Source: Phycisphaerales bacterium UBA2421 (GTDB lineage Bacteria > Planctomycetota > Phycisphaerae > Tepidisphaerales > Tepidisphaeraceae). Taken from it: DNA of 64,000 nucleotides. The notes below the pieces were generated by a model. It worked only from the letters and a program-made list of their open reading frames with translations, ran no database searches and was not told where the DNA came from. The stretch spans positions 103,807-167,806 of the forward strand of contig DDRH01000006.1 of assembly GCA_002343075.1 (NCBI GenBank). Reading direction: 5' to 3'. This document shows positions 1 through 7,703 of the stretch, piece by piece (within the stretch, counting starts at the first letter, position 1; each line of letters opens with the position of its first letter). Both the position numbers and the translations under genes were made by a program.

Positions 1-1160
1 AGGGTGTCGTTGCCGCTGCCGCCAAACAGGCGGTCGTCGCCATCGTTGCCGACGAGCGTATCGTCACCGGCATTGCCGAGCAGAAGATCGCGCCCGTCAC
101 CGCCCTCGAGTGAATCGTCGTTATTGCTGCCGCGCAATGTGTCGTGGCCGGCCTCGCCGTAGATTGATACGCCACCGACCCCTCCTGAACCGGTCGCAGC
201 CGTCGCATCGATCAAGTCGTTCCCCGCGCCGCCGAAAACCCATCCTGCGATTTCTCCGCGTAGTTCGATAATGTCATCGCGGTCGCTGCAGAAGACCTGG
301 AAGGCATTGGTGACGATAAGCCGCTCAATCCCTTCGGCAATGGTGACATTGGCAAATGCCGATGAATACTCGGCCAGTTGCGTATCAAACCCGGGTCCGC
401 CGTCGATGAAGGCTGCGGCGTCATCGTCATTCCCGCGCTTGATCACGTCGTTCCCGCCCCCACCGTACACGCGATGACCGCCGCCGAAGTAGGTGATGTG
501 GTCGTTGCCCGCGTCGCCGTACATTTCCACCCCGCGCGGCATGCCGTTGAACCCGATGCTCGCGAGCAGTTCATCGTTGCCAGCCAGGCCCTGGATTACC
601 AGACGAGCCGGGTCGGCGAGGACCGGCGTCTTAGTCGAGCCGGAGACTTGAAGCACGTCTGCAAAGCGGCTTCCCTCCAGCTCTTCAACGTCGAGGTAGA
701 CGTCGTACTCGGCGGTTCGGCGTTGCCCGCCGTGGCCGCTCAACCTACCGGTGGCATCGTCAATTCCGAGAAATGCCACCACCCCGCCGCTGTGCGTTGA
801 GTAACTGATTCGATCCTGTCCACTTCCGCCGACGAGCGTATCATTTCTGCTCCCGCCGACGAGGGTGCTCGGCAGCGGCGTTTTGTTTTCGATGCGATCG
901 TTGCCGCCGAAGCCATTAGCCCATATGCGCTTGACCTGGCTGGCTGCGAAAGTCTGCAATTGGTTGTTCAGCCGCGCGCGGACGAGGTTGCCGCTGCGCT
1001 CGACCGACATCTGATCGCCACCCGGCCCGCCGACGACGCTGAGCGTGCCGTTGGCATTCAATGAGGCAAAGGCCGCCAACAGTCGTCGCGACTCCAATTC
1101 AGAGATCCACTCGCGCGAATGCAGTCCCCCGTGAGACCAGTATAGTTTGCGTAGCGACAT
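1..1160 (-). CDS. RTX-like calcium-binding surface/secreted protein (5' part only)
   Basis: The gene starts at an ATG at 1158-1160 and runs off the left edge, so only about 386 N-terminal residues are visible. The C-terminal visible part is rich in RTX-type nonapeptides of the GGxGxD class, for example GDDRLFGGSGNDTL at the edge, GGSGQDRISY and YGDAGNDHI further upstream. RTX repeats bind Ca2+ in secreted or cell-surface proteins (family knowledge). Residues 21-30 read ELESRRLLAA, close to the LEPR-type motif found near the N-terminus of many planctomycete secreted proteins; there is no classical signal peptide. A weak GGGGAA lies upstream of the start. Substrate or binding partner cannot be predicted, and the C-terminus is outside the window. 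Confidence 0.85.
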   Translation of the reverse strand, partial: MSLRKLYWSHGGLHSREWISELESRRLLAAFASLNANGTLSVVGGPGGDQMSVERSGNLVRARLNNQLQTFAASQVKRIWANGFGGNDRIENKTPLPSTLVGGSRNDTLVGGSGQDRISYSTHSGGVVAFLGIDDATGRLSGHGGQRRTAEYDVYLDVEELEGSRFADVLQVSGSTKTPVLADPARLVIQGLAGNDELLASIGFNGMPRGVEMYGDAGNDHITYFGGGHRVYGGGGNDVIKRGNDDDAAAFIDGGPGFDTQLAEYSSAFANVTIAEGIERLIVTNAFQVFCSDRDDIIELRGEIAGWVFGGAGNDLIDATAATGSGGVGGVSIYGEAGHDTLRGSNNDDSLEGGDGRDLLLGNAGDDTLVGNDGDDRLFGGSGNDT

Positions 1161-1406
1161 GGGATTCCCCGCAAAATCGGCACAGGCACCGCAGGATTGA
1201 CGCCTCCAACGGGATGCTCTGGCACAAGAGTATGAGTGGGATGAAGAATTTTTTCAAAACGCAGGAACCGCCGGGCTTGCCGCGGTTGCGCTGCTTCACG
1301 CGGCGGGGGGCGGCGATGTTAGGGTGGGCCGCGGTCGATATGTTCGCGCCGCTCGCTGTAAGACATTGACAGAAATAGACTTACATCGCACGACCATGGG
1401 ATTTGC

Positions 1407-1432
1407 GCAATTGTTCCGCGCGGAACAATTGC
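1407..1432. repeat. Perfect 26-bp palindrome with parS-like core (copy 1)
   Basis: Each half is 13 bp with no mismatch. The central 16 bases at 1412-1427 are TGTTCCGCGCGGAACA, which differ at only two positions from the parS variant TGTTCCACGTGGAACA bound by ParB proteins. On the plus strand it is followed by CACTTTTTT, so it could fold as an intrinsic terminator, but no plus-strand gene precedes it. Role unknown. Confidence 0.8.
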
Positions 1433-1464
1433 ACTTTTTTAGAAGGGCCTGCGCCGGCGCGGCG

Positions 1465-1490
1465 ACGAATGTTCCGCGCGGAACATTCGT
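1465..1490. repeat. Perfect 26-bp palindrome with the same core (copy 2)
   Basis: This has the same length and 16-bp core (1470-1485) as the copy centred 58 bp upstream, but the outer five bases of each arm are different and still self-complementary. It lies between the stop of the GH15 gene and the start of the RTX gene, both on the minus strand. No T-tract follows it on the minus strand. Confidence 0.8.
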
Positions 1491-1541
1491 TCGGTGTGCC
1501 GTAACGCGCGTGAGCTTGCGCCCTCAAAAATCGGACAAATG

Positions 1542-4001
1542 TTACGCCGCCTCTTTTGCCCGGTCAGGCAGGATCGTCAAGCTGACGACCTTGGTCGGGC
1601 AGACCTCCACGCACACGCCGTCGAGGTCGCACTTGTTCAGGCTGCGCAGGTCGACAAGGGCCTTGCCGTCGATCATCTTCAGCACATCTTTGGTGCAGTT
1701 GGCGACGCAAACCTCGCAGCCGATGCAGTCTCTGGTATCGATGCTCAGGGTTGCTGTGATCGGCTGGTGCGATTTCGGGTCGTCGCGGAAGAGCTTGCCG
1801 ACGGTCGATGCCGTTTCGCGGCTGACGTTGCGCTCGAAATCGGCGCTGTTCTTGCTAAATGTCGCCTGGCTCTTCACTTCCACCGCGCCCGGCCGCTGCA
1901 TTCGGAAGACGGGTTGATGGCAGCTATTGCAAAGCTGCAACGATTCGAGCTTCTCAAGATACTTTACCGTAGTGCTGACGACGGTTGCGTGGCTCCAGGT
2001 GAGTGGGCTGACGGAGAGCGGGGCGTTGGTCATGGGATGGACCTGCTCGGCCAGCACGCCAGACTCGAGCGCGTGGTTGGCACACCATTCGAGAATGGGC
2101 AAAGCGGCCTTGAGGTCGTTGGCATTCTTGGCCCGGCTGATGAAGTAATCAGCGAGCCAGAGCGTGCAGATAAACCACGGATTGCCGGGCACATCTTTGA
2201 TGTTGTCGCTCACGCGGTGGTAATAGTCGTTCTCGTAGCGCGCCACCCCGCCGACCTTGGTCTTCACCCAAAGTCGCTGCTCGACAGCCTGCATGGTGGC
2301 CAGCACACGCGGGTCGTCTACATCAAACAGATGAAACTTGTAAATGCTGTAGAGGCTTGCATCGAGCACTTCATCGACTTCGTAATAGTGCTCCAGCTCT
2401 TCATCCGGCTTCAGTTCACACTGCTCGACATAGTTAGCATTGGCCGGCGGAACGGGGTTGTCGCGCGGGACCAGTCGCCGGACAAAGCGGTTGAGATGAT
2501 CGCTCCAGAGGTACTTCGCAGCCCCGGCTTTGATTTCTTCCGCGGCCTTGTTGTACCTGTCGGCGCGTTCACGATCGCCGAAGCAGACTGCGAAATTGCG
2601 CGCCGCCTTCAGGCCGCCGTAGACTGTGGCGACGGTGAACGCATGCACGCCCCAGCGTTCTTCCCACAAGTCGTATGAAGGATGCGGCAGGCCGGTGCGC
2701 GGGTCGCGGTAGTCACACATAAAATCGGCGGCCTTTTGCACCACATCCACCCACAGCGGGCGAATGAACTCGATATCGCGATATCGATAGTAGTGCCGCC
2801 AGAGCGCCCACACGACCAGCGCGGTTTCATCTTCCTGAATCGGCATCGCCTGCTTGCCCTTGATCACCCAGGGGTGCCAACTGCTCGCGGGCGACATGTC
2901 GGGGTTGTACTTGTGATAGAAGTAACCGCCTTCGGTAATCGTCTTCTGACAGAAGGTGTAGAACGATCGCGCCAGATCGGGAAAGCCGGCAAGGTCGAGG
3001 CTGTCGGCAACGAGCGCGCCATCCCGGGGCCACACATACGAGTACGTGTCGCGGCTGAACTGCATGATGTCCGAGTCGTTGGCAGCGCAGATCGCGCCGT
3101 TGTTGTCGATGTTGGTGCGCGTCACCAATAGCGACCGCTTGAACATGTCCACAACCTTGGCGGGAAGATTGCCGAAGTTGATGTTGGTCCCGCCAACCCA
3201 CAACCGCCAGTAGCTTGTCGTGCGATCGATGACGCCTTGCGGGGTCATCTTGGTGATCCACTTGTGCAGTTCGAGCAGTTCATCGCGGCTTTCGGCGGCG
3301 ATGATGACCATGTACGCCGTTGCGTCGCCATGCGCATCGACGTGAGCATGATGGGCGATCGTACTATCCACCGCGCCCTGCGCGATGGCATTCCCGCCGA
3401 GCACGCCGTCTTCGGCATCGCGCCAGGTTCCCTCGGCACCGGCAAAGCGCGTGCCGGTGGCAAACTCGTCGATGTGCTGCACAAACCCCCCGGCCGTACT
3501 TTCGCCCGGCGACGGTTTGAAGAACGTCGCCATGATGTATCGCTTGCCATGGTAATGCACGAGGCTATTCAACTCAGGATCAAAGTAGGCCGTGTCGCCG
3601 ACATTCGATCCGAACATGTTGAAATCATGATGATGAAAAACCTTCACCGTCCGGGCACGGTCAAGCTCATTTTTGATCTTGATCTTGCGAACGAATATCG
3701 GCCTGTGAAAATCGACGACATCGTTGCAATAGAGACTTAGCTTGAGTTCGGCGTGATCGAGGCTCACGCTGGTGGTCAGAGTGTCGCGCAGGTATCTCTG
3801 GTGAATGGCCCACTTGCCATTGCTGGTCCAGTGCATCTCACCCTTGCCTGCGGGGGTCGGTGCGTGCACTCCGAAGCGACATGGCCCGGCCCCGCCGTGA
3901 TTTTCCTGGCCGACGTGCGGAAAATAGGCGTCTCGAATCTGATACTGACTATCAAAGGCGACGAGTAATCGCCCGTTACCCACAGGAATATCACGCGGCA
4001 T
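1542..4001 (-). CDS. GH15 glucoamylase-like enzyme fused to a ferredoxin domain
   Basis: The protein has 819 residues. Residues 1-690 look like a bacterial glucoamylase/glucodextranase: a beta-rich N-terminal domain, then an (alpha/alpha)6 barrel with WPRDGA near 324, the acid-type motif LWEERWG (E447/E448) and a candidate base in LAEQVHP (E652). Family members release glucose from alpha-glucans. After the barrel come CNSCH (691-695; CXXCH, haem- or metal-type) and a two-cluster ferredoxin: CIGCEVCVANC at 759-769, and a second motif from C791 reading CDLDGVCVEVCP, where the second cysteine of a CxxCxxCxxxCP motif is Asp. The same Cys-to-Asp change occurs in Desulfovibrio africanus FdIII and Pyrococcus Fd. 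No signal peptide is seen, so it is probably cytoplasmic. GGAAGGG upstream is a good RBS. The fusion is unusual; its electron partner is unknown. Confidence 0.88.
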   Translation of the reverse strand: MPRDIPVGNGRLLVAFDSQYQIRDAYFPHVGQENHGGAGPCRFGVHAPTPAGKGEMHWTSNGKWAIHQRYLRDTLTTSVSLDHAELKLSLYCNDVVDFHRPIFVRKIKIKNELDRARTVKVFHHHDFNMFGSNVGDTAYFDPELNSLVHYHGKRYIMATFFKPSPGESTAGGFVQHIDEFATGTRFAGAEGTWRDAEDGVLGGNAIAQGAVDSTIAHHAHVDAHGDATAYMVIIAAESRDELLELHKWITKMTPQGVIDRTTSYWRLWVGGTNINFGNLPAKVVDMFKRSLLVTRTNIDNNGAICAANDSDIMQFSRDTYSYVWPRDGALVADSLDLAGFPDLARSFYTFCQKTITEGGYFYHKYNPDMSPASSWHPWVIKGKQAMPIQEDETALVVWALWRHYYRYRDIEFIRPLWVDVVQKAADFMCDYRDPRTGLPHPSYDLWEERWGVHAFTVATVYGGLKAARNFAVCFGDRERADRYNKAAEEIKAGAAKYLWSDHLNRFVRRLVPRDNPVPPANANYVEQCELKPDEELEHYYEVDEVLDASLYSIYKFHLFDVDDPRVLATMQAVEQRLWVKTKVGGVARYENDYYHRVSDNIKDVPGNPWFICTLWLADYFISRAKNANDLKAALPILEWCANHALESGVLAEQVHPMTNAPLSVSPLTWSHATVVSTTVKYLEKLESLQLCNSCHQPVFRMQRPGAVEVKSQATFSKNSADFERNVSRETASTVGKLFRDDPKSHQPITATLSIDTRDCIGCEVCVANCTKDVLKMIDGKALVDLRSLNKCDLDGVCVEVCPTKVVSLTILPDRAKEAA

Positions 4002-4471
4002 GAAACCCTTCCAGCGTGCCTCTTACGGCTATAAACATCGACGAAGGCCCGACTTCCGGCACGGGCCATCGAAGGTTTATTCGGCATCATTCGGGTGGGT
4101 GTGAAGCGCCAAGTCCGATTCAACCCGGTTTCGCCGCCAAATTTACCCATCTTTCCGCCGGAACGACCGGATTGACTGGTGCACCCCGGATAAACGCGCC
4201 GCCGGCCCCAAATGTCACCCGTTGAACCGAATCTAAACTGTTGTAATCAAAGCGTTTAGTAACAAAACAAAATTTCTCGACATTCGCGTCATTTTCAGGA
4301 GAATTCCCTTGCATCCTGCCACCCGTCCGATATGTTTAATTGTGTCATTTCGCCTCTTGTGAGGAAGCGCTCCGTCTGAGCGCGTGCTGGAAACGAACGG
4401 ATCGTACGCCTTGATAAGTCATCTTGATGGTTCATCGAGTTTGAACTTGCCAAAGCTGAGGGAGATCGAAA
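4002..4471. other. Intergenic region between divergent genes
   Basis: About 470 bp separate the GH15 gene (minus) from the PEP-CTERM gene (plus). No convincing ORF or RNA was seen. A weak plus-strand promoter-like pair is TTGCAT at 4309-4314 and TATGTT at 4331-4336 (16-bp spacer). GAGGGAG at 4458-4464 is a strong ribosome binding site for the downstream ATG. Confidence 0.4.
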
Positions 4472-5167
4472 ATGCGTAAGGTATCAAAACTCGTCGTTCT
4501 CGCCGGCGCAGCAATCGCTGCACTTTCGGCCGCTGCCAACGCTGCCTTTGTGCCGTGGACGCAGCCGAGCGGAACTGTCCCGGGCCTCTTCAGCTACTCT
4601 GGTGGCGGAAGCGACAACGGGCTGTTCGGCAACCCGATCATCTCGGGCAGCACCTTCACCTTCTTCCCCAGCGGTTTCCTGGCAACATCGTCGGGTGCAG
4701 TCGCTGGCTCGCAGACCACAACCGACCGGCTTGAGTTTGAAGTAGACATCGCCCCGGGTGCGATCGACTTCGCCAGCATCACCGTTCGCGAACTCGGCGA
4801 CTTCTCAGTAACCAACGGCGGGCAGGTTCGCGCTGACGCGTTCCTCTTCGTCACCAATCTCGATAACCCCTTCGGCGGCGGAAGCCCGTCATCTGATAGC
4901 GACACCTTCACGCAGGCCTTTTCCCAGCCCGCAGGTGGCAGCGGCGATTTTGACCTGACCGCGGCCTCGGTCCTCCCCAACGGCTGGACGCGCCTCCGCA
5001 TCGTCGTCAACAACACCCTGCAAGCCTCGAATGATGCAGGCGGTGCCGCACTCATCCAGAAGAAGGTGGCTGGCGTCATCGTGACGGTCAACGTCCCCGA
5101 GCCGACCACCATCACTGCAGCCATCGCCGGAATGGGCGCTTTGCTCATCCGTCGTCGCAGCCGGTAA
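4472..5167 (+). CDS. PEP-CTERM sorting domain-containing secreted protein
   Basis: The protein has 231 residues. Residues 1-24 form a Sec signal peptide (basic MRKVSK, Ala/Leu-rich core, cleavage near AANA-A). The C-terminus, residues 208-231, is a textbook PEP-CTERM tripartite signal: VPEP, a hydrophobic helix and the terminal cluster RRRSR. Such proteins are exported and processed by an exosortase at the envelope (family knowledge); no exosortase lies in this window. The middle is low in charge and Gly/Ser/Phe-rich, probably beta-structured, and I do not recognise a domain. A strong RBS (GAGGGAG) precedes the ATG and an intrinsic terminator follows, so it is likely monocistronic. Function beyond surface or extracellular location is unknown. 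Confidence 0.88.
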   Translation: MRKVSKLVVLAGAAIAALSAAANAAFVPWTQPSGTVPGLFSYSGGGSDNGLFGNPIISGSTFTFFPSGFLATSSGAVAGSQTTTDRLEFEVDIAPGAIDFASITVRELGDFSVTNGGQVRADAFLFVTNLDNPFGGGSPSSDSDTFTQAFSQPAGGSGDFDLTAASVLPNGWTRLRIVVNNTLQASNDAGGAALIQKKVAGVIVTVNVPEPTTITAAIAGMGALLIRRRSR

Positions 5168-5212
5168 GCGATCTTCGGGTCGCCTGCTCGTGTGACTATC
5201 AAAGCATTCTCA

Positions 5213-5248
5213 GAAGCCCGTCGAATCCCTCGACGGGCTTCTTCGTTT
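5213..5248 (+). terminator. Rho-independent terminator after the PEP-CTERM gene
   Basis: A perfect 12-bp stem (5213-5224 paired with 5230-5241) with a 5-nt loop is followed by TTCGTTT. It sits 45 bp after the stop codon. Confidence 0.85.
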
Positions 5249-5368
5249 GAATCTCCTTTGCCGGCTCAACGGCAATCCGCTCGATGACCGTCACTTCACC
5301 GCCGCCGAAAGTGTGGCGCGCCCGCGTCGCGACGCCCGACGCTTTTTCCCCGCGCCAGGCCTTCCCGC

Positions 5369-5374
5369 TAAACT
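5369..5374 (+). promoter_or_regulatory. Candidate -10 for a near-leaderless TIR gene transcript
   Basis: TAAACT ends 9 nt before the ATG at 5384, which has no Shine-Dalgarno. Initiation about 7 nt downstream would leave almost no leader. No good -35 is seen. Confidence 0.3.
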
Positions 5375-5383
5375 TAAGCGGCC

Positions 5384-7438
5384 ATGCCGAACGACAACCA
5401 CCGCTACACCGCATTCATCAGCTACCGCCACGAGCCAGTTGGCCGCAAGTGGGCCATGTGGCTGCACCGCGCGATCGAGGGATATCGCGTACCAAAATCA
5501 CTGGTGAAACAGGGCAAGAGCGCACGTCGCGTAGGCCGGGTGTTTCGCGATGAGGAAGAACTCGCCGCCAGCGCCGATTTGTCGAAGGAAATCGACGCGG
5601 CGCTTTCGCAGAGTGCTTACCTGATCGTCGTCTGCACCCCGGAAACGCCGAAGAGCCGGTGGGTGAACGCCGAAGTGGAACGATTCGCCGCGATGGGGCG
5701 GAAGGATCGCATCCTGGCGCTATTGGTTTCCGGCGAACCGCACGAAAGCTTCCCGCCGGCACTGCTGGCCCTGGGCGAACCGCTCGCCGCGGATGTGCGC
5801 GACTTAAACGCCGACGGCCCGCGCCACACCCGCGGGCAAGCCAAGCTGCGCCTCATCGCCACGCTGCTGGGGCTGAATTTCGACGATCTCCGCAACCGGG
5901 AACAGCGTCGCCAGCAGGCACGGATTCTCACCGGCGCGGTCGTAGCACTGGCCGTGGCAGCGGGCATGGGCGGGTTGAGCCTGTACGCATTCGGGCAGAA
6001 GCGGCTGGCCGACACGCGGCTGGTCGAGGTGCAAGAGGAGAAGGCCGAAGCCCAGCGGCAGCGGGATGAGGCGGAGAAGCAGCGCAAGGAAGCCGAGCGC
6101 CGCCGGGCGGAGTCGGAGGCCGTCATCGACTTCATCAACACCGACGTCTTCGCGGGCGCAACGCCGGAGCGAATGCCGAACAAAGCGGTGCGGGATGAGA
6201 TCGTCGTAAAGATGCTGGAACCGGCGGCGAAGGCGGTGCGGGAGCGGTTCAAGGACCAGCCGCTGGTGGAGGCGGCGGTGATGACCCAAATTGCTTACAG
6301 TTTTGTGAAGCTCGGTCGCTTTGGTGAAGCCGAACCACTATGTAGAGAGGCGACGGGGCGATTCCGAAAGGTGTTGGGCGAGGATCACCCGAACACGATT
6401 CGGGCAATCAACAACTACGCCGAGGTGCTGCAGTCGCTGGGCCGGTCGGCGGAGGCGGAGCCGCTCTTTAAAGATGCCCTCGAACGATTCCGGCGGGTGT
6501 TGGGCGAGGATGAACCGGGCACGATCAGGTCACTCAACAACTACGCCCTCGTACTGAATTCGCTGGGTCGTGCTCGCGAAGCCGAGCCGCTTCACAAGGA
6601 CGCGGTGGAGCGAAGCCGGCGGGTGTTGGGGGAGGATCACCCGGATACCATCCAGGCGATAAACAACTACGCGTATGTGCTCGATGCGCTGGGCCGCTCT
6701 AGCGACGCTGAGCCGCTGTACAAGGATGCGATGGAGCGATTCCGACGGGTGTTGGGAGAGGATCACCCGGATGCAATCGCATCGGTCAACAACTACGGCG
6801 AGGTGCTGCGTTCGCTGGGCCGGTCTAGCGATGCCGAGCCGCTCTTCAAGGACGCGCTGGAGCGATTCCGGCGGGTGTTAGGCGAGGATCACCCGGACAC
6901 GATCCTGTCGATTAACAACTATGCCTTCATCCTGAACACACTAGGTCGGACAGCAGAGGCGGAACCGCGCTTTAAAGACGCGCTGGAGCGATTCCGGCGG
7001 GTGCTGGGTGAGGATCACTCGAACACGATCACATCGATCAATAACTACGCGGACGTACTGCGGTCGCTGGGGCGGTGGGCAGAGGCCGAGCCACTGGCGC
7101 GGCAGGCTGTGCGGCTGGCAAGAAAAGAACGCCGGAGCCTGGGGCCGAAGCATCCGAACACACGAGCCTTCGCCCGAAATCTCACCCGCATCCTCGTCGC
7201 CAACAACAAACCTGACGAAGCGCGCGCGGTCGCCGCCGAGTTTGGGCTGCCCGATCCCACCACCCAGCCCGCCGCAACGCGGCCGACGACGCAGCCGCTG
7301 GATGAGGCGCGGGTGGCGGAGATTCGGGCGTTCGTGGCCAAGTTGGAGGCCGATTGGGCGGAGGCGGATCGGCTTGGCGGGGCGCGTGCTGTCGAAGACT
7401 CGCCCGCCGCGACTCAGCCGGCCACGCAGCCGGGGTGA
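5384..7438 (+). CDS. TIR domain - transmembrane - TPR (kinesin-light-chain-like) receptor protein
   Basis: The protein has 684 residues. Residues 7-130 are a bacterial TIR domain: AFISYRHE, then RVFRDEEEL, then LIVVCTPETPKSRWVNAEVERF, in which E97 occupies the position of the catalytic Glu of NADase-active TIRs. One transmembrane helix spans about 181-204, and a Glu/Arg/Lys coiled coil covers 205-245. A linker (about 246-314) is followed by six very similar 42-residue TPR_12-type repeats (315-566) and a divergent seventh. The C-terminal tail contains Thr-Gln-Pro runs (PTTQPAATRPTTQP). The predicted topology puts TIR in the cytoplasm and TPRs outside. Linker and TPR resemble those of the neighbouring Ser/Thr kinase, so it may be a receptor in which TIR replaces the kinase. 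NAD hydrolysis is possible but not shown. The start has no RBS. Confidence 0.85.
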   Translation: MPNDNHRYTAFISYRHEPVGRKWAMWLHRAIEGYRVPKSLVKQGKSARRVGRVFRDEEELAASADLSKEIDAALSQSAYLIVVCTPETPKSRWVNAEVERFAAMGRKDRILALLVSGEPHESFPPALLALGEPLAADVRDLNADGPRHTRGQAKLRLIATLLGLNFDDLRNREQRRQQARILTGAVVALAVAAGMGGLSLYAFGQKRLADTRLVEVQEEKAEAQRQRDEAEKQRKEAERRRAESEAVIDFINTDVFAGATPERMPNKAVRDEIVVKMLEPAAKAVRERFKDQPLVEAAVMTQIAYSFVKLGRFGEAEPLCREATGRFRKVLGEDHPNTIRAINNYAEVLQSLGRSAEAEPLFKDALERFRRVLGEDEPGTIRSLNNYALVLNSLGRAREAEPLHKDAVERSRRVLGEDHPDTIQAINNYAYVLDALGRSSDAEPLYKDAMERFRRVLGEDHPDAIASVNNYGEVLRSLGRSSDAEPLFKDALERFRRVLGEDHPDTILSINNYAFILNTLGRTAEAEPRFKDALERFRRVLGEDHSNTITSINNYADVLRSLGRWAEAEPLARQAVRLARKERRSLGPKHPNTRAFARNLTRILVANNKPDEARAVAAEFGLPDPTTQPAATRPTTQPLDEARVAEIRAFVAKLEADWAEADRLGGARAVEDSPAATQPATQPG
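6326..7081 (+). repeat. Six 126-bp tandem repeats encoding TPR units
   Basis: Six contiguous 126-bp units each encode 42 residues with the skeleton AEPLxKDAxERFRRVLGEDH followed by NNY and SLGR. Several stretches are almost identical in DNA as well as protein, which indicates recent duplication and a potential for copy-number change by recombination. Confidence 0.85.
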
Positions 7439-7532
7439 GTTCTCAGATTTGATCGTTCGTACCCCGAAGCAATGCCGTGAACCGAACCGCCCGCCGCAAA
7501 GGGACCGGCGCGGGCTCTGAGCCTGGGTCGCA

Positions 7533-7548
7533 CCCTGCGAACGCAGGG
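7533..7548. repeat. Short hairpin downstream of the TIR gene
   Basis: CCCTGCG and CGCAGGG pair around a 2-nt loop, about 95 bp after the TIR stop codon. There is no T-tract, so a terminator role is uncertain. Confidence 0.4.
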
Positions 7549-7625
7549 AAGGATGCGGCACAACCTGGGGCATGTTTTGGGGCACTTCGAGGGCAAACAG
7601 TGATGCAGTCGATTTGATCGCACCG

Positions 7626-7697
7626 GGTCTTTGAGAATCCCGAGGTCTTTGAAAACCCCGAGATCTTTGAAAACCCTGTGGCCTTCGAGCACCCCGG
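7626..7697. repeat. Four tandem 18-bp repeats
   Basis: Four successive 18-bp units start at 7626, 7644, 7662 and 7680, with consensus GGTCTTTGAAAACCCCGA. The first three are nearly identical and the fourth is degenerate. They end just before the stop of the minus-strand kinase gene at 7704. The period is a multiple of three, but no credible gene covers them. Confidence 0.8.
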
Positions 7698-7703
7698 GGC
7701 GCT

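Noticed and set aside
1407..1490. Interpretation of the palindromes as plain rho-independent terminators
   Set aside because: Neither has a T-tract on the minus strand, where the upstream GH15 gene is transcribed; only one has a T-run, on the plus strand with no gene before it.
1494..2678. 394-codon plus-strand ORF opposite the GH15 gene
   Set aside because: It lies antisense to a gene with clear catalytic motifs; long open antisense frames are common at this GC content and its translation has no domain.
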